Shown: in pieces, positions 8,160 to 15,861 of the stretch
How positions within the stretch are numbered: the stretch's first letter is position 1
Layout of the letters: the number at the start of each line of letters is the position of its first letter
From: Actinomycetota bacterium
GTDB lineage: Bacteria > Actinomycetota > Thermoleophilia > BMS3ABIN01
Reading direction: 5' to 3'
Length of the DNA stretch: 33,970 nt
Assembly: GCA_023489275.1 (NCBI GenBank)
Contig: JAMDDD010000020.1
Location: forward strand, 1-33,970
Notes under the pieces: model-generated
Databases searched by the model: none
What the model saw: the letters and a program-made list of their open reading frames with translations, nothing else
Told to the model about the DNA's origin: nothing
Translations under genes and position numbers: made by a program

Positions 8160-9266
8160 TTACGTGAATGAACGCGTCCGGACGTCCTTGCCGACCAGGC
8201 GCGTGCCGGACAGTACCGCTTTACCGGCGCTTTTCACTGGCTGGGGCATTTTTGACATCAGGAAAGCGACGTGAGGGTTCTTGCCGCGCCAGACAAAGTT
8301 GCAGTCACGGCACAGATCCAGCTCCTGATAGCGGCCGTTGCGGTGCATTTCCCGGTAATGGCGCAGAATGTCGCCGTTCCAGATATCCATGATCGATTCC
8401 CGGTTGAGGTCTCCAAGAATGTCGTGGCCATTTAAATCGGCGGCGCAGCCAACGACGCGGCCGTCCCAGCCGATGCTCATCGTGCCCCACAGCACCATGC
8501 AGGGATAGTAATAATCTCCGGTTGTTACCTGGGGAACTTCGTCCCGGATCTCGCCGCGCCAGGAATGCGGATGGATCACCTTGATCCGGTCCAGCGGCAA
8601 ACCGGCAAACCGGCGGCGAAATTCATCGCCAACCATGAGGTCGCCGGCGTTGCCATTGCCGTTTCCGGGTTGCCCTTCCTTCTTCACAACCTTGAGCGTC
8701 ACATGCGGACTGGTTTTGCCGCGCTCTCCCTTTAGCCGGAGAAAAGTCCGGATATTTTCTATTACCTGATCAAAGTCTGAACCCTTGCGCATCACGTTAT
8801 AAGTCTCAGCATCGTCGCCGTCAAAGCTTACGCCGAGAAAGGCAAGGCCGGCGTCGAGAAGTTGATGCGATTTCTCTTCCGTGAGCAACATGCCATTGGT
8901 GTGCAGCCGCGATTCCATCCCGGAAATGGTGGCGTACTCAATCATGTAAGGAAGCTCGGGATGCAGCAAAGGCTCGCCGGCAAGGAAATGAGCCACCTCG
9001 TGAATGTTCAGAGCAGCGGCCTCATCAATGATCTTCTCATACAGGCCCACATCCATGTAGCCCGGCTTTCGCGAATAGTTGTATGAACACAGCTGGCAGC
9101 GAATATTGCAATAGCTGGTGGGCTCCACGTTGATATAAAAAGGCCCTGTGGGCGTTATGCTTTTCTTGCGGAACCAATGGTACCGCCAGCGATATTGGGC
9201 AATCTCAAAAGGCAATCTCCTGGCTGCGGCCATCTGCTCACCCTCTTTTTCCAATTCGTCAAACAT
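8160..9266 (-). CDS. Radical SAM protein with SPASM-type C-terminus (copy 1)
   Basis: A 368-residue radical SAM enzyme without a B12 domain. The cluster motif CNIRCQLC (Cys53, Cys57, Cys60) follows the VEPTSYC strand typical of SPASM/Twitch proteins. AGEPLLHPEL and LHTNGMLLT match the SAM-binding strands. The C-terminal Cys set (256, 274, 319, 322) within YPCMVLWGTMSIGWDG and CRDCNF fits an auxiliary-cluster SPASM domain. Family members modify peptides, sugars (dehydrogenation, epimerisation) or other small molecules. A Gly/Asn-rich loop at 199-208 is unusual, and the second SPASM protein (26517) has a similar one. It has its own likely promoter at about 9313-9340. A stem-loop and a five-codon leader frame abut its ATG. 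With no RiPP precursor nearby, a glycan or small-molecule substrate is more likely. Confidence 0.85.
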   Translation of the reverse strand: MFDELEKEGEQMAAARRLPFEIAQYRWRYHWFRKKSITPTGPFYINVEPTSYCNIRCQLCSYNYSRKPGYMDVGLYEKIIDEAAALNIHEVAHFLAGEPLLHPELPYMIEYATISGMESRLHTNGMLLTEEKSHQLLDAGLAFLGVSFDGDDAETYNVMRKGSDFDQVIENIRTFLRLKGERGKTSPHVTLKVVKKEGQPGNGNGNAGDLMVGDEFRRRFAGLPLDRIKVIHPHSWRGEIRDEVPQVTTGDYYYPCMVLWGTMSIGWDGRVVGCAADLNGHDILGDLNRESIMDIWNGDILRHYREMHRNGRYQELDLCRDCNFVWRGKNPHVAFLMSKMPQPVKSAGKAVLSGTRLVGKDVRTRSFT

Positions 9267-9291
9267 TTATAACGAGGTCGGCATCCCCTCG
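9267..9291 (-). promoter_or_regulatory. Stem-loop and five-codon leader frame directly before the SPASM radical SAM start
   Basis: On the minus strand a 7-bp stem (AACGAGG/CCTCGTT) ends five bases before the ATG. It contains an in-frame ATG reading M-P-T-S-L-stop, with the TAA immediately before the real ATG. No Shine-Dalgarno lies at the normal distance from that ATG; the only purine-rich run (GAGGGG) is inside the hairpin. This could be translational coupling or RNA-structure control, or simply a 5' extension lost to a stop codon. Confidence 0.35.
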
Positions 9292-9312
9292 TTTCAGATC
9301 AACAGTCCCCTT

Positions 9313-9340
9313 CTTATACCTCCAGGCTTGACTGGTTCAA
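9313..9340 (-). promoter_or_regulatory. Likely sigma70-type promoter for the SPASM radical SAM gene
   Basis: Minus strand: -35 TTGAAC (9340-9335), 16-base spacer, -10 TATAAG (9318-9313). The start would be near 9306, giving a leader of about 40 bases that contains the stem-loop next to the ATG. Confidence 0.5.
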
Positions 9341-9380
9341 ACATTAAACAGACATTTGATGCTGGATGTAGACATTGGCT

Positions 9381-9399
9381 AAAACCAAGAACTGGTTTT
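9381..9399 (-). terminator. Hairpin terminator after the B12-type radical SAM gene at 9454
   Basis: A perfect 7-bp stem AAAACCA/TGGTTTT with a five-base loop lies 55 bases past the stop at 9454. The T-run is the end of the stem itself, so it could work in both directions. A wider inverted repeat, ATGCTGGAT (9360-9368) with ATCCAGCAT about 55 bases further right, frames it. Confidence 0.4.
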
Positions 9400-9453
9400 G
9401 TTGATTAAACAGCCTATATCGAAAATCCAGCATGCGGGAGCCAGCATCTGCCG

Positions 9454-10983
9454 CTAGCTGTAAAACTGGGAAATGAGGAACGGATCGTTATTTCCCATCA
9501 GGCGCGCCGCCAGCTTTGCCAGGCGCCATTCCACCGGCAGGCTGTAATTGTCCCGGGCGACCCGCGCTGAGGCGATAGCCTGCATCGCCGCAAATGGCAG
9601 GCGCATTAAGCCCGAGCCCAGATTGTTCAGCACCCTCTGATCGGGATAGGCGATGGGAAAATAAAACGTGCTGCATCTTTCGATGAAATCCTTTTCCGCC
9701 GCGGAGACCCAGGGTGTGTTCACATTGGTAAAACCGAAATCGGACCAGGCTTCCAGGGTGGCGGGCGCGTCAAACCCCTTTTTGAGAGCGTAGGGAAACA
9801 GCGGCGACCCGGGATAAGGGGCGTAATAGCAGATCGGCGTCTTGATCTCAGCGAAAATGGACTTGACCTGCTTGGCCGCTGTCACCGTCCGCAGCATTTC
9901 CTGACGGCGCGAATCCCTGTCTACCGGAAATCCCACCATGAAGCTAAAGATGCCGCCGATGCCGTTGGCTTTCATCCGCCGCGAGCATTCGTAAATCTCA
10001 TCCACGGTAATGCGTTTGTCGATCATGGACAGGATTTCCGGGGAGCCCGACTCGGCGCCCACACCCAGCGAGCGGCAGCCGCTATCGCGGATCAGCTTCC
10101 ATAAATTATCATCAAATTTAAGTACTTGATCAACGCGGGCAACAGCGCTCCACTCGATGTCAAGACCGGCCTCAAGAATTCCCTGGAGAATCTCCTGGGA
10201 CCGTTTGAGACTGACAAAGAAATTTGGATCGATAAAGGTGATGTGATCGAGCCTGTATTTCGCAACCAGTCCGGCGATCTCGCGGATCACTTGCTCCGGC
10301 GCGCGTCCCAGCCACTTGCGGTTGTTTACCAGCGGCTCGGCGCAGAAACCGCAATTAAACGGGCAGCCGGTGCTGGATAGGTATTGCAGAGACCGGAAAC
10401 CCGGGCTGTTGCGCACGATGATCTTCTCGATGTCAAGCAGCTCGTATGGGAACGGGGGCATATCAGACAGAGCCGCGGGTGATCGCGGCGCATTAACAAT
10501 TACCTTGCCGGCCGCGTCCAGGAAAAGAACTCCCGGCACCCCAGCAAGGTCCCGCCCCGCCTCCAGCCGGCCTACTACTTCCAGAAATGTCATCTCTCCC
10601 TGGCCGCGCACGACCGCGTCCACATACGGCTCGGCGAGCGTCTGCTCCGGCATAATCGAAGGATGGTAACCGCCCCAGATGATGGGCAGCTCCGGAAAGG
10701 TGCGGCGGGCAAACCGGCTGTACTCAATGGCGCCTCTGAGCTGGTTGCCGGTCATGCTGCTAATGCCAAGGCAGATGGCGTCTTCACAGGCTTCCCGGAA
10801 GCGGGCTTCCAGGTCATCCTCGATACCCTCGTAGATCAGCACCGGCTCGTAGCCGGCTTCCCGGAGCGGCCCGGCCAGGGCCAGAATCGCCATCGGGAAA
10901 CCGGGCGACGCCGCCGCCGGCGCCTTGTCGTTGCCGCGCACGGGATCGGGAAAAAACAATACCACCTTTTTACTGTTTGACAC
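9454..10983 (-). CDS. B12-binding-type radical SAM protein (paralog group A, copy 2)
   Basis: 509 residues. The cobalamin-type domain has KKVVLFFPDP, PMAILALAGPL, IIWGGYHPSIMPE (about 101-113) and VVRGQGEMTF. The radical SAM motif is CPFNCGFC (Cys207, Cys211, Cys214). GVGAESGSPE and FSFMVGFPVD follow, then a C-terminal YSLPVEWRLAKLAARLMG segment like those of the genes at 1735 and 20269. The shared GGYHPS, PYELLDIE and '(L)PxEWRL' features and almost identical Cys positions show that the three arose by duplication. Reaction and substrate are unknown; methylcobalamin-dependent methylation or a SAM-radical rearrangement is possible. The start is GTG with a weak ribosome site. It lies downstream of the B12-type radical SAM gene at 11087, across a repeat-rich 103-base gap, so it may be in the same operon. 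Confidence 0.9.
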   Translation of the reverse strand: MSNSKKVVLFFPDPVRGNDKAPAAASPGFPMAILALAGPLREAGYEPVLIYEGIEDDLEARFREACEDAICLGISSMTGNQLRGAIEYSRFARRTFPELPIIWGGYHPSIMPEQTLAEPYVDAVVRGQGEMTFLEVVGRLEAGRDLAGVPGVLFLDAAGKVIVNAPRSPAALSDMPPFPYELLDIEKIIVRNSPGFRSLQYLSSTGCPFNCGFCAEPLVNNRKWLGRAPEQVIREIAGLVAKYRLDHITFIDPNFFVSLKRSQEILQGILEAGLDIEWSAVARVDQVLKFDDNLWKLIRDSGCRSLGVGAESGSPEILSMIDKRITVDEIYECSRRMKANGIGGIFSFMVGFPVDRDSRRQEMLRTVTAAKQVKSIFAEIKTPICYYAPYPGSPLFPYALKKGFDAPATLEAWSDFGFTNVNTPWVSAAEKDFIERCSTFYFPIAYPDQRVLNNLGSGLMRLPFAAMQAIASARVARDNYSLPVEWRLAKLAARLMGNNDPFLISQFYS

Positions 10984-10991
10984 TTTTCTAG

Positions 10992-11081
10992 CCTCCAGAA
11001 CAGTTTCCAGCTTCTGGTTTCAAGGTTCTGGTTCCCGGTAGTGGAGGTTAACCAGAAACCGGAAGCTCGCAACTTGAAACC
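10992..11081. repeat. Imperfect palindromic intergenic repeat (type shared with 32171-32275)
   Basis: The gap between two B12-type radical SAM genes is built of nested inverted repeats. Outer arms are CCTCCA (10992) and TGGAGG (11042). The 12-base arms AGCTTCTGGTTT (11009-11020) and AAACCGGAAGCT (11056-11067) match at 11 of 12. GGTTTCAAGGTT (11016) nearly matches the complement of AACTTGAAACC (11071). Alternative foldings are possible. It resembles a small palindromic extragenic element rather than a terminator. Confidence 0.55.
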
Positions 11082-11086
11082 TGGTT

Positions 11087-12514
11087 TTACAGGATGTCGC
11101 TCGGCCTCGCCTTGCGCTCCATCTTCCGGTACGCTTTCCAGGCATAGTACGCGGGGGTGCTGCGCTCGCAGATATCCATCAGCGGCCGCCAGCGCCGGTT
11201 CTTATGGCCGAAGTAGCTAACCAGTCCGCGCAGCCGCACCAGTTGCTCCCGGGGCAGGCCGGGCAGCGACAGCGGCGTGTCCTCCCAGCAATTGGGAGCT
11301 TCGGTCTGCGCCACCGCCATCATTCCTTCCCGCAGGGCAACATCATAAAACGGCGTCCCCTTAAACGGATAGCAGAGCGTCAGCATGTAATGATCCAGCC
11401 CCAGTTCCCGCAGCTCCTGGATCAGGTCCAGCGTCTTGCCGATGCTGTCTCTGGTCTCGAAAGGCATGCCCATGACAAAAAACCCGAAAAGTTTGACATT
11501 GTACCGTTTAATGATATCAACCGCGTCGCGGACCTGCTCCTGTGAATAATTCCGGTTCAGGTGCTCCCGGCGGTAGGCCGGGTCACCCGACTCGATGCCA
11601 AGGCCGATGACATTGGCGCCCGCCGCGGCCACCATGCGGATGCGCTCCTCCGTCACGGTTTCCGGCCGCGTAGTGAAACGGAATGGCAGGTTGACCTCCC
11701 GGGTCCAGCGATCGCAGAATTCCTGGATGCGGGAGTCGCGGAGCAGAAACGTCTCATCGATGAAATTGACATAATCGAGGCCAAAACGTTCCTTTTTGTC
11801 AAGCACCTCCGCGATGATGCGGCCGACTGACTTTTCCCGGTGATATTTGCCCTTTCCCTTGTAAAGCTGGTGCAGAGTCGGGCTGATGCAGTAAGGGCAA
11901 GCGTACGGGCAGCCGCGGCTCGTCTCCAGGGCGCCGATACGCCGGACGTCGCCCGCAAAGATCCGGGAGTGCGAGTCGATAAAATGGCGGCGGTCCCAGA
12001 TGTCCCAGTCGGGGAGCGGCAGCGCGTCGAGATCCTGGTTCAGCATGCGTACGTCGCTCTTGCTGATCCCTGCCGGGGTGCGGCTCCAGACGCCTCCGAT
12101 CGCGGTCGTCTCCCCCCCGGTTTCCAGCGCCTCCGCCAGCTCGACCAGAGCTTCCTCTCCCTCTCCCCTGACCAGAAAATCAATGGATGGCTCCGCCATC
12201 ACCTCATCAGGGACGGCAGTGGGATGAGGGCCACCCACCACCAGGGGAACGCCGGAACCATCCAAAGCAGGCAACACGGCCGTCCGGACAAAATCCCATT
12301 CAAATGAGCGGATCGAGATTCCGGCCAACCCTGGCTGAAACATCGCCCGCCTGGCGGTGATTATGTCAGCGGCCTTTTCGAGGTCAAGGTACGTAAAATC
12401 GATGAGATCGACCTCGTGACCGGCTGCCTTGAGGCAGGCCGACAGCTGGCTCAAGCCAACCTGAGGCAGAGCCGCGTTCTGCTCGATGTTGGGGTAAATG
12501 AGAAGAACTCTCAT
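11087..12514 (-). CDS. B12-binding-type radical SAM protein (group B)
   Basis: 475 residues. The N-terminal B12 domain begins MRVLLIYPN and has GLSQLSACLKAAGHEVDLID, LVVGGPHPTAVP (91-102, the canonical GGPHPT turn) and FLVRGEGEEAL. The radical SAM motif is CPYACPYC (Cys202, Cys206, Cys209), followed by FIDETFLLR, GLGIESGDP and FFVMGMPFE. This resembles the BchE/methylase-like B12-radical SAM group more closely than the group A paralogs do. The product may be a C-methylated or rearranged intermediate; nothing in the sequence names the substrate. It starts 9 bases after the intact AsnB gene and is in the long operon running from 19.9 kb. A perfect GAGAGCTCTC palindrome spans the AsnB stop and the region just before this ATG. 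Confidence 0.9.
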   Translation of the reverse strand: MRVLLIYPNIEQNAALPQVGLSQLSACLKAAGHEVDLIDFTYLDLEKAADIITARRAMFQPGLAGISIRSFEWDFVRTAVLPALDGSGVPLVVGGPHPTAVPDEVMAEPSIDFLVRGEGEEALVELAEALETGGETTAIGGVWSRTPAGISKSDVRMLNQDLDALPLPDWDIWDRRHFIDSHSRIFAGDVRRIGALETSRGCPYACPYCISPTLHQLYKGKGKYHREKSVGRIIAEVLDKKERFGLDYVNFIDETFLLRDSRIQEFCDRWTREVNLPFRFTTRPETVTEERIRMVAAAGANVIGLGIESGDPAYRREHLNRNYSQEQVRDAVDIIKRYNVKLFGFFVMGMPFETRDSIGKTLDLIQELRELGLDHYMLTLCYPFKGTPFYDVALREGMMAVAQTEAPNCWEDTPLSLPGLPREQLVRLRGLVSYFGHKNRRWRPLMDICERSTPAYYAWKAYRKMERKARPSDIL

Positions 12515-12523
12515 CGAGAGCTC

Positions 12524-14434
12524 TCAATGTGAGCTTTCAGAATGAAGCTGGACTCCTTCTCCGTCGACGAACACCCGGCACCACATCTCGAAGGTCACCA
12601 GTGACCAGACCCTCCAAATGTCCTTCTTCTTCCCAAAAGCGCGGCCAATCAATCGTTCCACCTCCGATCGATCGAAAATGCCGCGCCCGGATGCCCTGTC
12701 GCCAAGGAGCAGCTCGCTGATTCCGCCGGCCAGCGAACCGGTGAACCAGCTTTCGATCGGCGCCGTAAATCCCTGCTTGCGCCGGTCAATAATGCTGTCC
12801 GGAACCCGTCCGCGGGCCACCTGCTTCAGGATCATTTTGGGATTGTCTCCCCTGACTTTCGCCCGGGGCGGGATGGACGCCGCCAGCTCCACCAGCCGGT
12901 AATCCAGGAAGGGCACTCTCGATTCAATGGAATGGGCCATGCTCATCCGGTCCTCGGTCCGGAGGATGCTGGCAAGCATATTGCGAAAGTCGTTGTAAAG
13001 CATGCGGTCAATCAGGTTGTCCGAATCGCATTCATCCAGCGACCGGTGAAAGGTCGCCAGCGGATCATAGCCGTCCACTTCCTGCCTGAACCTAGCCGAG
13101 AACAGCGAGGGCAGCCGCCGGGGATGAAAGCCGCTGACAATCTCGTAAATCCGCCGGTCGGCGGGAGCCGTCAGCCGGAGCAGCTCGTTTTTAAGGCCGC
13201 CAAGCCCGTAGCGGCGGCGGTACTGATCAGCGTCGGCGGCCAGGTGCAAAAGCCGCAGGCGGCCAAATGAGAGTTTCATGTCGTTTTCCAGCAGCGCCAT
13301 CCGGTAGCGTGGATAGCCGCCGAACAGCTCGTCGCTGCCTTGTCCTCCCAGAACCACCTTGACCGAGTCCGCGACCAGTCCGCAAAGGAAATAGTAGGGA
13401 TAGACCCCCGGGCTGAGCGTGGGCTCATCCATGTGCCAGATGATACGGCGGAGATTATCCAGGAAGTTATCCGGACTCACCTCAACCTCATGGTGCGCCG
13501 ATCCGATCATCCGGGCTGCCTCCCTGGCGAAGGGCCGCTCGTCAAGCTGCTCCTTGCCGACAAAGCCGGCCGAAAATGTGTTGAGCTCTGGCAGATAGTT
13601 GCTGGCAACCGCGGAGATCAGACTGGAGTCCAGCCCGCCGCTTAAATAAGTGCCCACCGGAACGTCGCTGACCAGATGGATGCGCACCGCGTCTTCCAGC
13701 AGCTCCGATACTTTCGCGGCCAGTTCCGGTCCTTCCATGCCCGCCTTGCGGGCGTAGGAAAGCTGCCAGTAGCGCTCCGGCCGGAGCGGCGCGGAGCGAA
13801 GGTCCCAGACCAGCGTATGCGCCGGGCGCAGCTCTTGAATCCCGGCAAACGCGGTGCGGTCCTCCTGCACCAGGCTGAGGGCAAAGAAATCAACGACCGA
13901 TCGGGGATCGGGGGCCGCCGGCCGGGCGGCCGTCATCACCAGCGCCTTGGCCTCGGAGGCAAAGCTCAACGCGGCGCCGTCAAAACTGTAATAGAGTGGC
14001 TTGATGCCGGCGCGGTCGCGCGCCAGAAGCAACCGCTGCTTCTCCTCATCAAAGATGGCAAAAGCAAACATGCCGTTTAGCCGGCTGACGCATCCGGGAC
14101 CGTACTCTTCGTAGAGATGAACGATCACCTCGGTATCGCAACGGCTCCGGAACCGGTGCCCGCGGGCAACCAGATCGTCGTGAAGCCCGGGGAAATTGTA
14201 GATCTCGCCGTTAAAAACGATCCAGACGGTGCCGGCCTCGTTGGACATCGGCTGGTGACCGCCCTCCAGATCGATGATGCTCAGACGCCGGTGAGCCAGC
14301 GCGTAATTTTCTCCCTGGCGCAGTCCTTCGTCGTCTGGCCCGCGGTGACGGAGGATCGCCGCCATTCGCTTAACGCGATCAGACTCCGCTTGACCCATCT
14401 TGTTACGAAAAACACTGCCCGCTATTCCACACAT
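12524..14434 (-). CDS. asnB: Glutamine-hydrolysing asparagine-synthetase-like amidotransferase, intact
   Basis: 636 residues, full AsnB length. The class II amidotransferase half has the N-terminal nucleophile Cys2 (MCGIAG), HRGPDDEG, HRRLSIIDLEGG, the glutamine-binding NGEIYN (75-80) and CDTEVIVH (Asp100). The synthetase half has SGGLDSS (265-271) and the later DRMSMAHSIESRVPFLD and KQGFTAPI blocks. It uses ATP to activate a carboxylate and places on it ammonia from glutamine. In glycan loci such AsnB paralogs often amidate uronic acids or related sugars rather than make asparagine, and the flippase and glycosyltransferase neighbours favour that. Gaps are 3 bases from the flippase upstream and 9 bases to the radical SAM gene downstream. 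It is the active counterpart of the Cys-to-Ser paralog at 3432. Confidence 0.9.
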   Translation of the reverse strand: MCGIAGSVFRNKMGQAESDRVKRMAAILRHRGPDDEGLRQGENYALAHRRLSIIDLEGGHQPMSNEAGTVWIVFNGEIYNFPGLHDDLVARGHRFRSRCDTEVIVHLYEEYGPGCVSRLNGMFAFAIFDEEKQRLLLARDRAGIKPLYYSFDGAALSFASEAKALVMTAARPAAPDPRSVVDFFALSLVQEDRTAFAGIQELRPAHTLVWDLRSAPLRPERYWQLSYARKAGMEGPELAAKVSELLEDAVRIHLVSDVPVGTYLSGGLDSSLISAVASNYLPELNTFSAGFVGKEQLDERPFAREAARMIGSAHHEVEVSPDNFLDNLRRIIWHMDEPTLSPGVYPYYFLCGLVADSVKVVLGGQGSDELFGGYPRYRMALLENDMKLSFGRLRLLHLAADADQYRRRYGLGGLKNELLRLTAPADRRIYEIVSGFHPRRLPSLFSARFRQEVDGYDPLATFHRSLDECDSDNLIDRMLYNDFRNMLASILRTEDRMSMAHSIESRVPFLDYRLVELAASIPPRAKVRGDNPKMILKQVARGRVPDSIIDRRKQGFTAPIESWFTGSLAGGISELLLGDRASGRGIFDRSEVERLIGRAFGKKKDIWRVWSLVTFEMWCRVFVDGEGVQLHSESSH

Positions 14435-14437
14435 TTA

Positions 14438-15850
14438 CTAGCCCCGCACCAGTGATTTGATCTCCGAGCCGCTAACCGCCCTGGTGGCAAAAACGGTTGC
14501 CACATAAGCCAGTGAAGCGACGGGCGCGGCCAGCCAAACGCTGACAGGCAAGAGTAGAAGCGTCACCGCACCCATGACAACCCCGCCCAGCAGCGGCCGC
14601 AACAGGAGCGGATACATAACCCTCTCCATGACATGCCTCCGGACTTGCCAGTGGAAATAGACTTCCTGAAAGGCGACAGACGCCAACGCCGCTAGCGCCG
14701 CGCCGGTTCCACCAAAAAACGGAATCATCAAAAAACTGAGCAAGACGGTCGCGACTGCGCCCAGGACCGGTCCATTGGCAGCCTGGCGCTGATGATCACT
14801 GGCCTGAAGAATGTTAATGTCAACTGTGCTGATGAAAACAGGCGGCATCGACCAGGCCATTACCATCAAAATAACAGCACTATCCTCGTAGCCGGCCGGA
14901 AAATGAGACAGGATCGGCTTTGCCACCATGGTGATCAGGAGCGCTAGTGGAATCCCCGCCAGCGCCATAAAGCGGTACCATTGCCACGCGTTCAAGCGGG
15001 CAAGATGCCGGTCGCGCATATAAATCTCGGTGAACCCGGGGAAAATCGTCGTGGACAGAATCAGGGTGAGCCACACAAAAGGCGTGTATAAAGAAAAAGC
15101 AATGTTGTATACGCCGGTAGCGACATCCCCTTTGATAAATTCCAGAATCATCAGGTTGATGCGATAGGATAAAGTGCTCGCGACGCCGACGATGGCAAAC
15201 GGGATGATGACAAGTATCATCGGCCACAAAGCAGAAGGACGGAAACGGAAGGAAAAGGAGGTAAATTTGCCCACGACGACTGCCAAGCGCGCGCTGGCCT
15301 CGATAATCGTCGCCGCCAGATAACCGGCAAGAATCAGGATCACAGATCTGCCGGTCGCGAGCACAACAATGCCGGTTGCAATGTAAATCAACCTTCCGAG
15401 AAAAGTGAACGAGGCCGAGAAAATGAATTGCTGCCTCGCCGTGAAGACCGATTCGGTCGTGCCGATAACGCTGTACAGAAAAAAAGCAGCAAGCCCCAAC
15501 AGCAATAGCTGGAATTTCGGATATGCCGGATGAAGGACGAGAACGAGCATCACGCCAATCGCCAGGAAGGGCAATGATGTCAAAACCTGCAATACCAGAA
15601 TCTGGCCCGCCAGGAGCTCCTTCTTGCCCCAGCCGCGCACCAGCTCGCGGGCCCCGAACCTGGCGATTCCGAGATCACCGATGCTGTTCAACATTTCCAC
15701 AGTGACCAAGACGAAGGAGAGAACGCCAAATACCGCCGGCCCCAGCTTGGTGGCGGCGTAAACCAGAAACACCAGCGACATGATGCGGGAAAGAATCCGG
15801 AAGCCCATCAGGTAGCTGGAATTTTTCAAAACTGTCTTGAAATGCGCCAA
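14438..15850 (-). CDS. Wzx-like oligosaccharide flippase (copy 1)
   Basis: 470 residues with 12-14 hydrophobic segments and the layout of the polysaccharide-biosynthesis (MOP/Wzx) flippase family, which moves polyprenyl-linked oligosaccharide across the cytoplasmic membrane. The N-terminal block GDLGIARFGARELVR (about 58-72) is a clear family feature. The second flippase at 16996 has the near-identical GDMGLSRFGARELVR, so the two are paralogs. The helices between show little charge, as expected. It lies 11 bases after the aldo/keto reductase and 3 bases before AsnB in one operon. Two flippases in one operon suggest two lipid-linked products, or a heteromer if both are needed. Confidence 0.85.
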   Translation of the reverse strand: MAHFKTVLKNSSYLMGFRILSRIMSLVFLVYAATKLGPAVFGVLSFVLVTVEMLNSIGDLGIARFGARELVRGWGKKELLAGQILVLQVLTSLPFLAIGVMLVLVLHPAYPKFQLLLLGLAAFFLYSVIGTTESVFTARQQFIFSASFTFLGRLIYIATGIVVLATGRSVILILAGYLAATIIEASARLAVVVGKFTSFSFRFRPSALWPMILVIIPFAIVGVASTLSYRINLMILEFIKGDVATGVYNIAFSLYTPFVWLTLILSTTIFPGFTEIYMRDRHLARLNAWQWYRFMALAGIPLALLITMVAKPILSHFPAGYEDSAVILMVMAWSMPPVFISTVDINILQASDHQRQAANGPVLGAVATVLLSFLMIPFFGGTGAALAALASVAFQEVYFHWQVRRHVMERVMYPLLLRPLLGGVVMGAVTLLLLPVSVWLAAPVASLAYVATVFATRAVSGSEIKSLVRG

Positions 15851-15861
15851 ATCTTGAGGCC

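Noticed and set aside
3432-14434. Lasso-peptide cluster (asparagine-synthetase-like cyclase plus modifying enzymes)
   Set aside because: No transglutaminase-like protease, no precursor with a lasso-type core and no RRE protein; the AsnB-like genes keep the full N-terminal domain and lie among sugar and flippase genes.
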